From Pseudomonas rhizosphaerae (GTDB taxonomy: Bacteria; Pseudomonadota; Gammaproteobacteria; Pseudomonadales; Pseudomonadaceae), in the NCBI RefSeq assembly GCF_000761155.1, contig NZ_CP009533.1, positions 2,046,001 through 2,110,000 of the forward strand: a stretch of 64,000 nucleotides of DNA, read 5' to 3'. Below, one piece after another: positions 28,742 through 38,000 of the stretch. A program made the translations under genes and the position numbers. Below the pieces are notes generated by a model. That model ran no database searches. It saw nothing but the letters and a program-made list of their open reading frames with translations, and was not told the DNA's origin. How positions within the stretch are numbered: position 1 is the stretch's first letter; every line of letters begins with the position of its first letter.

Positions 28742-29160
28742 TTCGCGGCCACTGACCTCACCCACGGTGCGAGGCGGTGTGTCGATCCCGTGGGAGCGGT
28801 CATCGGCCGCGATGGGGGCGCGCGGTGTACCAGACAAAACGCGGCGCCGCTTTCGCGGCCACTGGCCGCTCCCACGGTGCGAGGCGGCGTGTTGATCCCG
28901 TGGGAGCGGTCATCGGCCGCGAAGAGGGCTCGCGGTGTACCAGACAAAACGCGGCGCCGCTTTCGCGGCCACTGGCCGCTCCCACGGTGCGAGGCGGCGT
29001 GTTGATCCCGTGGGAGCGGTCATCGGCCGCGAAGAGGGCTCGCGGTGTACCAGACAAAACGCGGCGCCGCTTTCGCGGCCACTGGCCGCTCCCACGTTGT
29101 GACGTGGTGTGTCGATCCTGTGGGAGCGGTCATCGGCCGCGAAGAGGGCTCGCGGTGTAT
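28742..29160. repeat. Tandem REPIN array, 110-bp period, four copies
   Basis: The motif GTGGGAGCGGTCATCGGCCG begins at 28790, 28900, 29010 and 29120, an exact 110-bp spacing. Each unit contains an inner element GCGGTGTACCAGACAAAACG, an inverted arm CGCGGCCACTGGCCGCTCCC, and a spacer GTGCGAGGCGGCGTGTTGAT. The two central units are nearly identical; the outer ones have drifted, and the array ends at the 3' end of the RAYT gene. Copy-number change by recombination is likely. Confidence 0.93.
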
Positions 29161-29180
29161 CTGACAAGACGCAGCGCTCC

Positions 29181-29636
29181 TTACAGCCAAACTGCATCCC
29201 AAAGCGAGTAGTCCCCAACCCTGGAAACCAGCCCCGCACGAACCGGGTTTGCCACTACATAACGGGCGGTAGCGAGCAGATCCTCTTCCTTGCGCAATGC
29301 TCGGTCATGAAACCCTGCCTGCCACAGTTGTCCCATACTCCCAGACAGGTTGTTTACCGCTTTGGTCGACCGTGACTTGACTTGGCGCATCAGGCTTTGC
29401 AACGAAGCATCCTTCAGTTGCACCAGCCAGTGAACATGGTCCGGCATCACTACCCAGGCCAGCGATTGCGCCTGGTTCCACCGTTGGGCATTCATCAACT
29501 CCCTCACCACGCAACGGCCTAGTTTGAAATCCTGGAAAACTGGTGCGCGGTTCAGCACCACTGTGCTCAAGAGATAGATACCGCCGTGCTGCGAGTAGCG
29601 ACCCGTGCGCAATTTGCAACTTTTGTAGAATGGCAT
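29181..29636 (-). CDS. REP-associated tyrosine transposase (RAYT)
   Basis: A 151-residue single-domain Y1 HUH transposase of the RAYT family, the proposed mobiliser of REP/REPIN sequences. It carries the HUH metal motif in VVMPDHVHWLVQL and a downstream catalytic region KSRSTKAVNNL, with LWQAGFHDRALRKEEDLL and ARYVVANPVRAGLV typical of pseudomonad RAYTs. The family Tyr is expected in the helix containing ARYVV; I cannot prove it. The ATG at 29636 fits the usual length. It is flanked on both sides by tandem REPIN arrays, as expected for a resident RAYT. Confidence 0.93.
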   Translation of the reverse strand: MPFYKSCKLRTGRYSQHGGIYLLSTVVLNRAPVFQDFKLGRCVVRELMNAQRWNQAQSLAWVVMPDHVHWLVQLKDASLQSLMRQVKSRSTKAVNNLSGSMGQLWQAGFHDRALRKEEDLLATARYVVANPVRAGLVSRVGDYSLWDAVWL

Positions 29637-29773
29637 GACAGCCTCCATGGCAAGAAAGCTGAATGTAGCCATTGAGCCCAATGGCATGGTGGTGAGATTG
29701 GTGACTGGCTATGTCATTGACAGTCAGGGTGCTTGTGCTGCGCTGCATTAGCACACAGCGGGTTGTCCGTTGG

Positions 29774-30400
29774 AGTGGTCCGTGGTCGCGAAGGGGGCAC
29801 CGAGGTGTGTCAGGCGCACCGCATGCGCTGTTTCGCGGCCGATGACCGCTCCCACGGGGAGGCGGTGGGCGCGGTCAACTGTGGGAGGGGGGCAACCGAG
29901 GTGTGTCAGGCGCACCGCATGCGCTGTTTCGCGGCCGATGACCGCTCCCACGGGGAGGCGGTGGGCGCGGTCAACTGTGGGAGGGGGGCAACCGAGGTGT
30001 GTCAGGCGCACCGCATGCGCTGTTTCGCGGCCGATGACCGCTCCCACGGGGAGGCGGTGGGCGCGGTCAACTGTGGGAGGGGGGCAACCGAGGTGTGTCA
30101 GGTGGACCGCGTGCGCTGTTTCGCGGCCGATGACCGCTCCCACGGGGAGGCGGCGGGCACGGTCAGCTGTGGGAGCGGTCCGTGGCCGCGAAGGGGGCGC
30201 CGAGGTATGTCAGGTGGACCGCATGCGCTGTTTCGCGGCCTATGACCGCTCCCACGGGGAGGCGGTGGGTACGGTCAACTGTGGGAGCGGTCTGTGGCCG
30301 CGAAGGGGGCACCGAGGTGTGTCAGGTGGACCGCGTGCGCTGTTTCGCGGCCGATGACCGCTCCCACGGGGAGGCGGTGGCGCGGTCAGCTGTGGGAGCG
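29774..30400. repeat. Tandem REPIN array with 96-bp and 112-bp units
   Basis: The segment CGAGGTGTGTCAGG recurs at 29801, 29897, 29993, 30089, 30201 and 30313, so three periods of 96 bp are followed by two of 112 bp. The 112-bp units keep a full left arm (GTGGGAGCGGTCCGTGGCCG); in the 96-bp units 16 bp of it are missing (GTGGGAGGGGGGC), and the right arm CGCGGCCGATGACCGCTCCC is intact in all. It begins about 140 bp upstream of the RAYT start and ends just before efeM. No gene is seen in 29637-30426; open frames across it are due to the 96-bp (32-codon) period. Confidence 0.93.
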
Positions 30401-30426
30401 AAGGGCGAGGTGCGGTGTCTCAGGCA

Positions 30427-31254
30427 TCAGTTCAGGCCCAGCTTTCCGCGCAGGGTCGAGAGGTCTTCAGCGAGCGTGTTGACCGGGCCGATCAGGGCTT
30501 TGCGGTCGTTTTCCTTGACCTTGTCGTAGGTTTCGAAGCCGCCGTCCTTTGTACGGTACTTGGCCAGGATCTTGTCCACGGTGGCGAAGTTCTTGTCGAC
30601 TTTGGCGGCGAACGCCTTGTCCTGGCCTTCGATCTGCGGACGGAACAGGTCGACGATTTTCTTGGCGCCGTCGATGTTGCCCTGGAAGTCATACAGGTCG
30701 GTGTGGCTGTAGCGGTCTTCCTCGCCCGACACCTTGGTCGCGGCCACTTCCTCGAGCAGTGCGGCAGCGCCGCCGACCACTTTTTCCGGTGGGAAGGTCA
30801 GCTCGGCGATGCGGTTCTGCAGATCCTTCACATCCTTGAGCAAGCCGTCGGCCAATGCGTCCAGCCCTTTGGTGGTGTTCTCCGAGTACAGGCTGTATTC
30901 CAGGCGATGGAAACCGGTGAAATCTTCCGCCTTCACGCCGGCTTCATGGTCGTCGACCCGGGAGTCGATCGACGCGTCCAGATCGCTGAACAACTCGGCG
31001 ATCGGCTCGATGGCCTCGTAGTGCACGCGAGTCGGTGCGTACAGCTTCTTGGCGGTGGCTAAGTCGCCTTTCTTGATCGCGTCGGTGAACCTGGCGGTTT
31101 CCACGGCCAGTTGGTCAACCTTTTCGGTAACGTAGATCTTGTAGTCCGAAACCGGCCCCACCAGGTCCAGCGGCGACTGGGTCGCGGCGAAGGCCGATAG
31201 TGGAGCGTTCAACAGGCCAAGGGTCAGCAGCAGAGCGAGTGGCGTCTTTGTCAT
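30427..31254 (-). CDS. efeM: EfeM periplasmic iron-uptake protein (M75 domain)
   Basis: A 275-residue secreted protein with a signal peptide (PLALLLTLGLLNAPLSAFA) and a single imelysin/M75 domain. The metal-binding HxxE of the family is in GFHRLEYSLY. It lacks the N-terminal cupredoxin domain of EfeO, which defines EfeM. It lies last in an efeU-efeO-efeB-efeM operon, 27 bp behind efeB, and probably passes ferrous/ferric iron to the EfeU permease with the other components. The Fur box upstream of efeU implies iron repression. Confidence 0.9.
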   Translation of the reverse strand: MTKTPLALLLTLGLLNAPLSAFAATQSPLDLVGPVSDYKIYVTEKVDQLAVETARFTDAIKKGDLATAKKLYAPTRVHYEAIEPIAELFSDLDASIDSRVDDHEAGVKAEDFTGFHRLEYSLYSENTTKGLDALADGLLKDVKDLQNRIAELTFPPEKVVGGAAALLEEVAATKVSGEEDRYSHTDLYDFQGNIDGAKKIVDLFRPQIEGQDKAFAAKVDKNFATVDKILAKYRTKDGGFETYDKVKENDRKALIGPVNTLAEDLSTLRGKLGLN

Positions 31255-31281
31255 GAAGGGTTCCCCGGTGGTATCAGATGG

Positions 31282-32595
31282 TCATGCGGTGGTCGTGGTG
31301 GTTTTGGTTGCGTCGAGCAGGCTGCGGCCGATGAAGTCCTGGGCGCCGGTCACCCCCGGCAGGGTGAAGAAATAGCCACCGCCGACGGGCTTGAGGTATT
31401 CCTCCAGCGGTTCGCCGTTGAGGCGGGTCTGCACGGTGATGAAGCCTTTTTCCAGGTCCGCCTGGTAGCAGATGAACAGCAGGCCCATGTCCAGCTGGCC
31501 GTTCTTGTTCACGCCGTTCGAGTAGTTGAACGGCCGGCGCAAAATCAGATTTTGCTGCGACTCGGGCGTGCGCGGGTTGGCCAGGCGGATATGTGCGTCC
31601 AACTTGGTGATCTTGCCCTCGGGATCCTTGGCGTAGTCCGGCACATCGCTTTCGAGTCGGCCATCCATGGGCGCACCGGTGGTTTTCACTCGGCCGAAGA
31701 TGTTTTCCTGTTCCTGCAGCGGGGTGCGGTCCCAGCGTTCGACGAAGTTGCGGATGATGCGCACGGCTTGATAGCTGCCGTGGGCCGCCCAGGCCGGCTC
31801 GTCGCTGCCGGGTTGGACCCATACCCGGGTGTCCATCAGGCGAGCGTCGTTGGAATCCGGGTTGGCGGAACCGTCGCGAAAGCCGAGGAAGTTGCGTGCG
31901 CTTTGTTCCGGTTCGCCCGGCTTGGCGGGCGCTTGTGGCGGCACGGTGCCTTCCTGTTTCCAGCGCACGAACAGCAAATCGGGCAGGTTCTTGACGATGT
32001 CGCGCAGGGCGTGAATGTTGCTGTCTGGCGTGTTGGCGCAGAACTGCAGGGTCAGGTCGCCGTGGCACTGATCGGCTTCCAGCGCATCGTTGGGAAAGCC
32101 GACCATGCGCGACAGGCGCTTGGGCTTGGCCTCGGCCAGGCCGAAACGCTCGTCGAACAGCGACTCGCCCACCGACACGGTGATGGTCAGGTTGTCCGGC
32201 ACTACCACCGGGCCGAGGATGCCCGAGTCCACCGGAGGCAGCTTGGGGTCGACCTGGGCCACGGCGCCGCCGGTCATCAGGAAGCGAATGCGCTCGTCCA
32301 GGGTGCGGAACAGGCGCTCCAGGTCTTCGCGGTCGCTGGCCAGTACGTCGAACGCCACCATCATGCCGGCGGCGGGCCGCGGCGTGACGATCCCGGTCTG
32401 GTGCTGGCCCTGGTAGTCGTGACGGTCCTGGGTCTTTTCACTCTTTGGCGCTTCGGTCACTTTGGCCGCGGGGGCCGCCATTGCCGGGCAGCTCAGCCCT
32501 GCGCCGGCCAGTGCCGCGCCGGCGGCGCCCAGGCCCAACAGCACGCGGCGGCGCTGGGCATCGACCGGAGAATTCGGGTTGTCGGAGTTGCTCAT
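31282..32595 (-). CDS. efeB: Deferrochelatase/DyP-type peroxidase EfeB
   Basis: A 437-residue periplasmic heme peroxidase. The N-terminus has a twin-arginine signal ([20 protein letters not shown]), so it is exported folded. The DyP distal motif GFRDG and the region [15 protein letters not shown], with the proximal-side His, are present. EfeB is thought to oxidise Fe(II) or extract iron from heme for the Efe permease. I use the ATG at 32595 because the longer frame starts inside a repeat and lacks character. The 254-bp gap to efeO contains an 86-bp tandem repeat. Confidence 0.95.
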   Translation of the reverse strand: MSNSDNPNSPVDAQRRRVLLGLGAAGAALAGAGLSCPAMAAPAAKVTEAPKSEKTQDRHDYQGQHQTGIVTPRPAAGMMVAFDVLASDREDLERLFRTLDERIRFLMTGGAVAQVDPKLPPVDSGILGPVVVPDNLTITVSVGESLFDERFGLAEAKPKRLSRMVGFPNDALEADQCHGDLTLQFCANTPDSNIHALRDIVKNLPDLLFVRWKQEGTVPPQAPAKPGEPEQSARNFLGFRDGSANPDSNDARLMDTRVWVQPGSDEPAWAAHGSYQAVRIIRNFVERWDRTPLQEQENIFGRVKTTGAPMDGRLESDVPDYAKDPEGKITKLDAHIRLANPRTPESQQNLILRRPFNYSNGVNKNGQLDMGLLFICYQADLEKGFITVQTRLNGEPLEEYLKPVGGGYFFTLPGVTGAQDFIGRSLLDATKTTTTTA

Positions 32596-32633
32596 GTTCG
32601 TTGACCTCGTATCTGTTCCATTCACCGAACCCC

Positions 32634-32834
32634 TGTAGCAGCGGCGCAAGCCGCGTCCAGCTTGGGCGCGTTCAGCCAGCCATACCGCGAATACCGCCGA
32701 CGCGGCTTGCGCCGCTGCTACAGGGGTTGGCGCAAGCCGCGTCCAGCTTGGGCGCGTTCAACCAGTCATACCGCGGATACCGCCGACGCGGCTTGCGCCG
32801 CTGCTACGGGGGTCGGCGCAAGCCGCGTCCAGCC
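32634..32834. repeat. Second-family palindromic repeat in tandem, 86-bp period, inside the efe operon
   Basis: GGCGCAAGCCGCGTCCAGC begins at 32643, 32729 and 32815, exactly 86 bp apart; each full unit also has the inverted arm GACGCGGCTTGCGCCGCTGC. The leftmost arm starts TGTAGCAGCGGCGCAAGCCG. The same family occurs at 17571 and 61192. It separates efeO from efeB. Confidence 0.92.
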
Positions 32835-32849
32835 TCGACGGGTCCGGGG

Positions 32850-34046
32850 TTAGCGCAGGGTGGAGAGGCCGAGCGCCGGGTCGATGCCGTCGAGGGCATC
32901 GGCCAGGGCCTTGGCCTGGGCGGCGATCTGCTCGCGCTGCTCGGCGCTGACCGTTGTGTAGCTCTGGTAGCCGTCGCCACTGCGTAGACTCGCCAGCTGC
33001 ATGGCCAACTCGTCAGCCGCTGCATCGATACGCGGCAGCAGATCGGCGGCCGATTTGGTCAACAGCGGACGCAGCAGGTCGATGACCTTGCGCGCACCCT
33101 CCAGATTGGCGGCGAAGCCATTCAAATCGGTGTGGCTGTAGCGCTCTTCTTCACCGTCGGTGCGAATGTCCGCCAAACCATGCAGATTGCGCGAGACGAT
33201 GTTCACCAGTTGTTCTGGCGGCAGCGGTTGCGCCAGCAGTTGCTTTTTCAACTCGGCGACGTCGGCGGCCAGTTTCTGCGCCACCGGCGCCAGGCCGTCC
33301 ACGGTGTTCTGCCGGAACAGACCGTATTCCAGGCGATGGAAGCCGCCGAAGGCCGGGTCTTGCTCGCGCTTCTCGTAGTAGTCGGCGCGGGCGTTGATGG
33401 CATTGTCCAGCTCGGCCAGCCGTTGCGCCGCCGCTGCGATGCGTTGATAGGCCGCGCGCGCCGGCACATACAGGCTGCGCGCCTGCGCCAGATCGCCTGC
33501 AACAATGGCCTGCTGCAAAGCGTCCACGGCGCGGATCAAAGCGCTGCCCTGGGTGGCCAGGTACACGCGGTATTCCGACAGGGGGCCAACGAAGGCCACC
33601 ATCGACGGCCGCGCCTTGGCGGCCGCATCGGATTCTGCCGTAGGCGTCACCTTCAAGGTGCCGCGGGGGTTGCTGAGCAGGCCGCAGGTGATCTGATAAT
33701 CGCCGGGCTGCAGGTTGGCATTGATCACCTGGCTTAGGCCGGGCGCGATGTTCTCGCGTTCCTCGACCACCAGCACACCGTCGAGGATCTCCCATTCCAC
33801 CGCGCGCTCGGAGCGGTTGACGATGCGAAAGCTGTTGCGCCCGGCGGCCACGGTCAGCGCAGCCGGCTCGCAGTTGTGCGGGTGGATATTCACCACGATT
33901 TCGTTCTGGGCACTGGCCTGGCGTTTGTTCGAGGCGACTTGCGAGGCGTAATAGAACAGGCCGCCGGCGGCGATCATCACGACCACCGATCCGGCGAGCG
34001 CCAGACGCATCAGGCGCGGCGACGCGCCATTGACTGGATTGGACAT
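32850..34046 (-). CDS. efeO: EfeO iron-uptake protein (cupredoxin + M75 domains)
   Basis: A 398-residue periplasmic protein anchored or exported through the hydrophobic segment LALAGSVVVMIAAGGLFYYA. Residues about 45-135 form a cupredoxin-like domain (VVNIHPHNCEPAALTVAAG) and about 150-395 an M75/imelysin domain with HxxE in GFHRLEYGLF. It is thought to bind iron and copper and to hand oxidised iron to EfeU. The ATG at 34046 is 7 bp after the efeU stop. The longer in-frame extension overlaps efeU and is rejected. Confidence 0.94.
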   Translation of the reverse strand: MSNPVNGASPRLMRLALAGSVVVMIAAGGLFYYASQVASNKRQASAQNEIVVNIHPHNCEPAALTVAAGRNSFRIVNRSERAVEWEILDGVLVVEERENIAPGLSQVINANLQPGDYQITCGLLSNPRGTLKVTPTAESDAAAKARPSMVAFVGPLSEYRVYLATQGSALIRAVDALQQAIVAGDLAQARSLYVPARAAYQRIAAAAQRLAELDNAINARADYYEKREQDPAFGGFHRLEYGLFRQNTVDGLAPVAQKLAADVAELKKQLLAQPLPPEQLVNIVSRNLHGLADIRTDGEEERYSHTDLNGFAANLEGARKVIDLLRPLLTKSAADLLPRIDAAADELAMQLASLRSGDGYQSYTTVSAEQREQIAAQAKALADALDGIDPALGLSTLR

Positions 34047-34053
34047 GGAAGCC

Positions 34054-34896
34054 TTACGGATGAGTGGCAGGAGATGAGTTGACCGGCGCTGGCGCCGCAT
34101 GGGGCATGAAGAACGCCACCAGTGCCACCACCAGGTAGATCAGGTAGGCGCCCAGGGTGCTTACCGTAGGTGCGTCCTGATAGCCGAACATGCCGGCCAG
34201 CACCGAGCCGGTCGGGCCGTCCATGGGCAATGTGGCGCTGATGTCGAAGACCACGGTTTGCAGGCTGTTCCACACACCGGCCTCGTGCAGTGCCATGACC
34301 GAATTGCCGAGGATCCCCGCCGCGACGACCAGGATGAACAGCCCGGTCCAGCGGAAGAACAGCGACAGGTTCAGGCGCATGCTGCCCGAGTAGATGGCGA
34401 AGCCGATGGCCACTGCCAGCAGCAAACCGAGCAGGGCGCCGATGGGCGCGCTGGGGCCTTCGCTCTGTTGAAACACGGCGAGCAGGAAGAATACCGTTTC
34501 CAGGCCTTCGCGGGCTACGGCGAAGAACACCATGGCGATCAACGCGGCCACCTGATGGCGGGAGCCAGTCAGCGCCTGGTCCAGGGCGGCCTGCAGCGAG
34601 TGCTTCACGGAGCGAGCAACCTTGCGCATCCAGAACACCATGGAGGTAAGGATGACCACGGCCACCAGGCCGATGAGCGCTTCGAACAATTCCTGTTGTT
34701 TCTGCGGAAACTCCGCGCTCATTAGTTCCAGGCCACCACCGACCAGCAGCGCCAAAGCCGCTGCCAGGAAGACGCCGATCCAGACCGCTGGCATCCATTG
34801 ACCACGGCCGGTCTGTTGCAGGTAGCTGGCGATGATGCCAACGATGAGCGCGGCTTCAATCCCTTCGCGCAGCATGATCAAGAATGGAACCAGCAC
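34054..34896 (-). CDS. efeU: EfeU iron permease (FTR1 family)
   Basis: A 280-residue inner membrane permease with seven hydrophobic segments. The two iron-binding REXXE-type motifs are LREGIEAALIVG near the N-terminus and AREGLETVFFLLA near residue 130. A GTG start at 34896 gives the typical N-terminus LVPFLIMLREG. It is first in the operon, with a Fur box 41 bp upstream of the start, and would import Fe delivered by EfeO/EfeB/EfeM. Confidence 0.95.
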   Translation of the reverse strand: MLVPFLIMLREGIEAALIVGIIASYLQQTGRGQWMPAVWIGVFLAAALALLVGGGLELMSAEFPQKQQELFEALIGLVAVVILTSMVFWMRKVARSVKHSLQAALDQALTGSRHQVAALIAMVFFAVAREGLETVFFLLAVFQQSEGPSAPIGALLGLLLAVAIGFAIYSGSMRLNLSLFFRWTGLFILVVAAGILGNSVMALHEAGVWNSLQTVVFDISATLPMDGPTGSVLAGMFGYQDAPTVSTLGAYLIYLVVALVAFFMPHAAPAPVNSSPATHP

Positions 34897-34936
34897 TTCG
34901 CACCGTTCAACGAGTAATAAGGATGCTAACTTGTAA

Positions 34937-34955
34937 CATAATGATACTCATTATT
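34937..34955. promoter_or_regulatory. Fur box upstream of efeU
   Basis: CATAATGATACTCATTATT matches the 19-bp Fur consensus GATAATGATAATCATTATC at 16 of 19 positions and is a near-perfect palindrome. It overlaps the likely promoter of the leftward efe operon; the toxin gene at 35002 reads towards it, so only efe is expected to be controlled. Confidence 0.88.
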
Positions 34956-35001
34956 AAACAGAGTGCTTGATCTTTGCGCCGAATGGAAGCTGAACAAATC
35001 T

Positions 35002-38000
35002 TCAGGAAGAAGGCGGTGAGAACACCTCCTGCCCCAGGCGCTGGACCAGCAACGTGACCGAGTCGGCATTGGCCAAGATCAACTTGGAACGCACCTCGGG
35101 ATCGGTTCGAAACACCTTGCGGGCAGCGGCCAGGCTGGTCTTGCCGGTGAGCCGCAGGACCGTCTCGCTTTGGCGACCGTCGCTGGGCCGGAAGTCGCGT
35201 CGGCCCTTGGTGCCAGGGCGGGTGAACAGTTTCGCGTCCGGGGTAGTCAGCGACAGCGCTTTCTGGCGCAGCGTGTGCAGGGAGTGCGCATATTGCTGCG
35301 CCTGTCCGGACGGTCCGCCCAGGTCGTCGAAGTGTTGGTGCAGTGGGCGAAACGTGTCCAGATAGGCCAGGTCCACGGTCTTGAGCACCTGATGGCTGAC
35401 TTCGTGCAGCAACGAAGCCGCCTGATGGTGCGCGTAGAGCTGCGCCTGGGTGCGTTCGTGACTGGAATACATCAGGGTCTCGATCGGCAGGTCGAAGAAT
35501 TTATCTGTCAGGAACAGGCGCTTTTGCGGATCGCCTTCCCAGATGAAGGCGTGATTGCTTTCGTGTCCCTCTTCATTGAGCCCGTCCCAGTAGCGCGGTG
35601 ACGAGTGCGGGTCCAGTGCGTCGCTGGTCAGCTCGTCGAGCAACTGCACGCAGCTGCTGCGCAAACGGTGCAGCATGGCCGGCGTCACATCCACTTCGAA
35701 GACATCGGTCAGAATGTCCAGGGTCTGCGTTGGCAGAGGCACGTGGGGAAATTTCTGGTTGAGATTTTTCAGCGCGTTGCGCAAGCAGTCGACCCCGTGG
35801 GCGTGGGCCCGGACGATCATCTGTTGATGGCGCGGGTAGCGCTGGCGGATCTGCTCGATGCCCTTGGCCTGGGTGATGAACACGTCGGCTATGTTGAGGT
35901 CGGTGACCCAGCTCTCGTAGTTGTCCATCATCGAGTAGCCGGCGCCCATCCGTGCGATCTCCAGATCGGCGTGCCATTTCTGCTGGCTGTCCAGGGTGAT
36001 GGTGGGCCCCTCGCGTCCCTTGCTGACGATGGACCAACCCTGCTCGGCGCGCGTGACCTCCATCACCCGGCCATCGACGATGGCATAGCGATGGGTGGCA
36101 TTGGCAGTTTCGTACATATTGAGCAGCGCATCGTAGTTGAGCGTGTTCAACGCCACATCGGTCGCTTCCAGGGAGGCCAGTTCGGCGTTCATACCGCCCT
36201 GGGGTCGCCCCCCCACACGCGTAGTCGAGATACGCTCCGCAGTTTCGGCGGCCTGGATTTCCTGCCTGAAATGCTCGGCGCCGCGGCGCGCGCCGACCAC
36301 CGACGCCAGGGCCGCCACGAAGTCGGCCAGCGCTTCACCCCAGTTCCTGCGGCCGATGGCCTTGACCGAATCGTTGAGCAGCTGCTGGGACTGATACAGC
36401 GCCACCAGGGACCCTACGGCGCTGGGCAAAATCATTGCGCCTTGTTCCAGCCCCAGCTTGACCAGGTGACAGAAGGCATTCCAACTGGCTTCGCCGGAAG
36501 ACCGCGTCTGTTGCCGAGCCACCAGTTGGATGAGCTGCAGGTTGTCTTCGAACAGGTAGTCCAGGGCATTGCCCTGTTCCGGCTGATCGAGCAGTACGAT
36601 GGCGGGCGGCTTGCCCAGCCGCTCGCCGTCGCTGACCTCGGTGGTCCAGGGAATGTGCGGTTCAGTGAATCCGGAATGCTCATAGCGCGAGTGGACGGCT
36701 TCGGGCAGGCGACTGAGAATCTGCGCCTGCAGGGCCTCATCGGTCTTGATCTGCGCCAGCAGGTCGGCGCGCGAAGCGTATTCGCGCATGCTGTCGGCCT
36801 CGCTGTAGACGGTGTAGAGCACCACCGGACCGCGTTCGGGATGCGCAGGCGCAATCAGGTACATGCCACAGGCGATGTCGGCTTTCATGCCCACGTCTGG
36901 GATCAACCCCAGGGGGCCGAGGGTGATCTTCTGCCCCTGCAAGGGTTCGCGAGCCACACCGTCGGGCATCTCCACCACCTGGGCGATCATATCGGTCGCG
37001 GCGGCGCTGAGCCTGCCTTGCATTTGCTGTTCGATTGCGTTGCGCAGCATCTGCGCGGGCAGTGCCTTGACGAACAGAAGCCGGCGCCAGGCGTGGTCGG
37101 CGGACTGCTTCGACAGTTTGACGGCCAGCAGCTTGCGGTACTCGCCACCGACGTCCGCGTCCTCGACCACCTGGCGCACCTGGTGGGTGGTCGGCACATC
37201 CAGGGTCAGCGAGGGCGGATCGAGGGTGATGTGCATCTCGCTGGACAATGACCCGGCAAACTGGCTTATCGCCCACTCAGTCAGGGTCTTGGTGCGGCTG
37301 GTGAGCGTGCCGGTACCGATCATGCCGCCAATGTTCATGCCGCCGCCGCTGGTGTCGGTCAGCCTGATCACCACGCGGTCCGGATCGCTGGGCCCGGTGG
37401 GCCAGAACTTGGCCATGGAAGCGCGCAAGCGGGTGCGGGAGAAGTCATCGATGAACGGAATCTGCGCCAGGTAATTGCTCTTGTCGTTGGCGGTCGCCAT
37501 GCAACGCGCGAGGATGTCGGCGTAGCGGACCAGCTGGTCGGCACTCGCGTGCTTGATCCAGGGTGGCAGCAGTTCGCCGAGCTGCACGTTGGCCGCATCG
37601 ACCGCCAGCCGATCCAGGGCAGTGGTGAGCATGTTGTCGCCGCGGCTGTAGTCCGCGTTGCGCTGGAACGATGTGGCCGCAAAGCTGCACTCGATGGCCA
37701 GCGCCATGTTGATGCCCAGGGCGGTGAGCTGACGATGGCTCTCGATCACATCGAGTTCGGTGATGAAGTCGCCCGTCATCGCCCGGGTTTCCACCTGCAA
37801 GCCATCGATCATGGTGGTCTGGATGCGTTCGAGCATCGTCGCCACCCAGGCGGGGTCCAGCCCCCTCAGCCAGCGTGCACGGGACTGGGGGTGGACGACG
37901 GAAGCTGCGACGGTCTTCTTCAACTGCTGCAGCGAGTCGAACGCGAACAGGCCATGGTCGCCGGACCACATCAACACCGGACCGGCCGGTTCGGAGTGAC

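Noticed and set aside
28430..29211. Open frames across the 110-bp array extending past the IclR gene
   Set aside because: Sequence is translated REP DNA (repeated Arg/Pro/Ser-rich text), out of frame with the regulator.
29770..30357. Open frame of about 195 codons with a repeating 32-residue pattern
   Set aside because: It is produced by the 96-bp (multiple of three) REPIN array; all frames stay open in a similar way on the other strand, with no ribosome site and no known protein.
28742..30400. Regular spacing of repeats looked CRISPR-like
   Set aside because: Spacers are themselves repeated, the units are 86-112 bp palindromic REPINs, and no cas gene is nearby.
35605..37251. 548-codon plus-strand open frame opposite the aspzincin toxin
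   Set aside because: Antisense shadow; the minus strand carries the continuous 1697-residue frame with HExxH motif.
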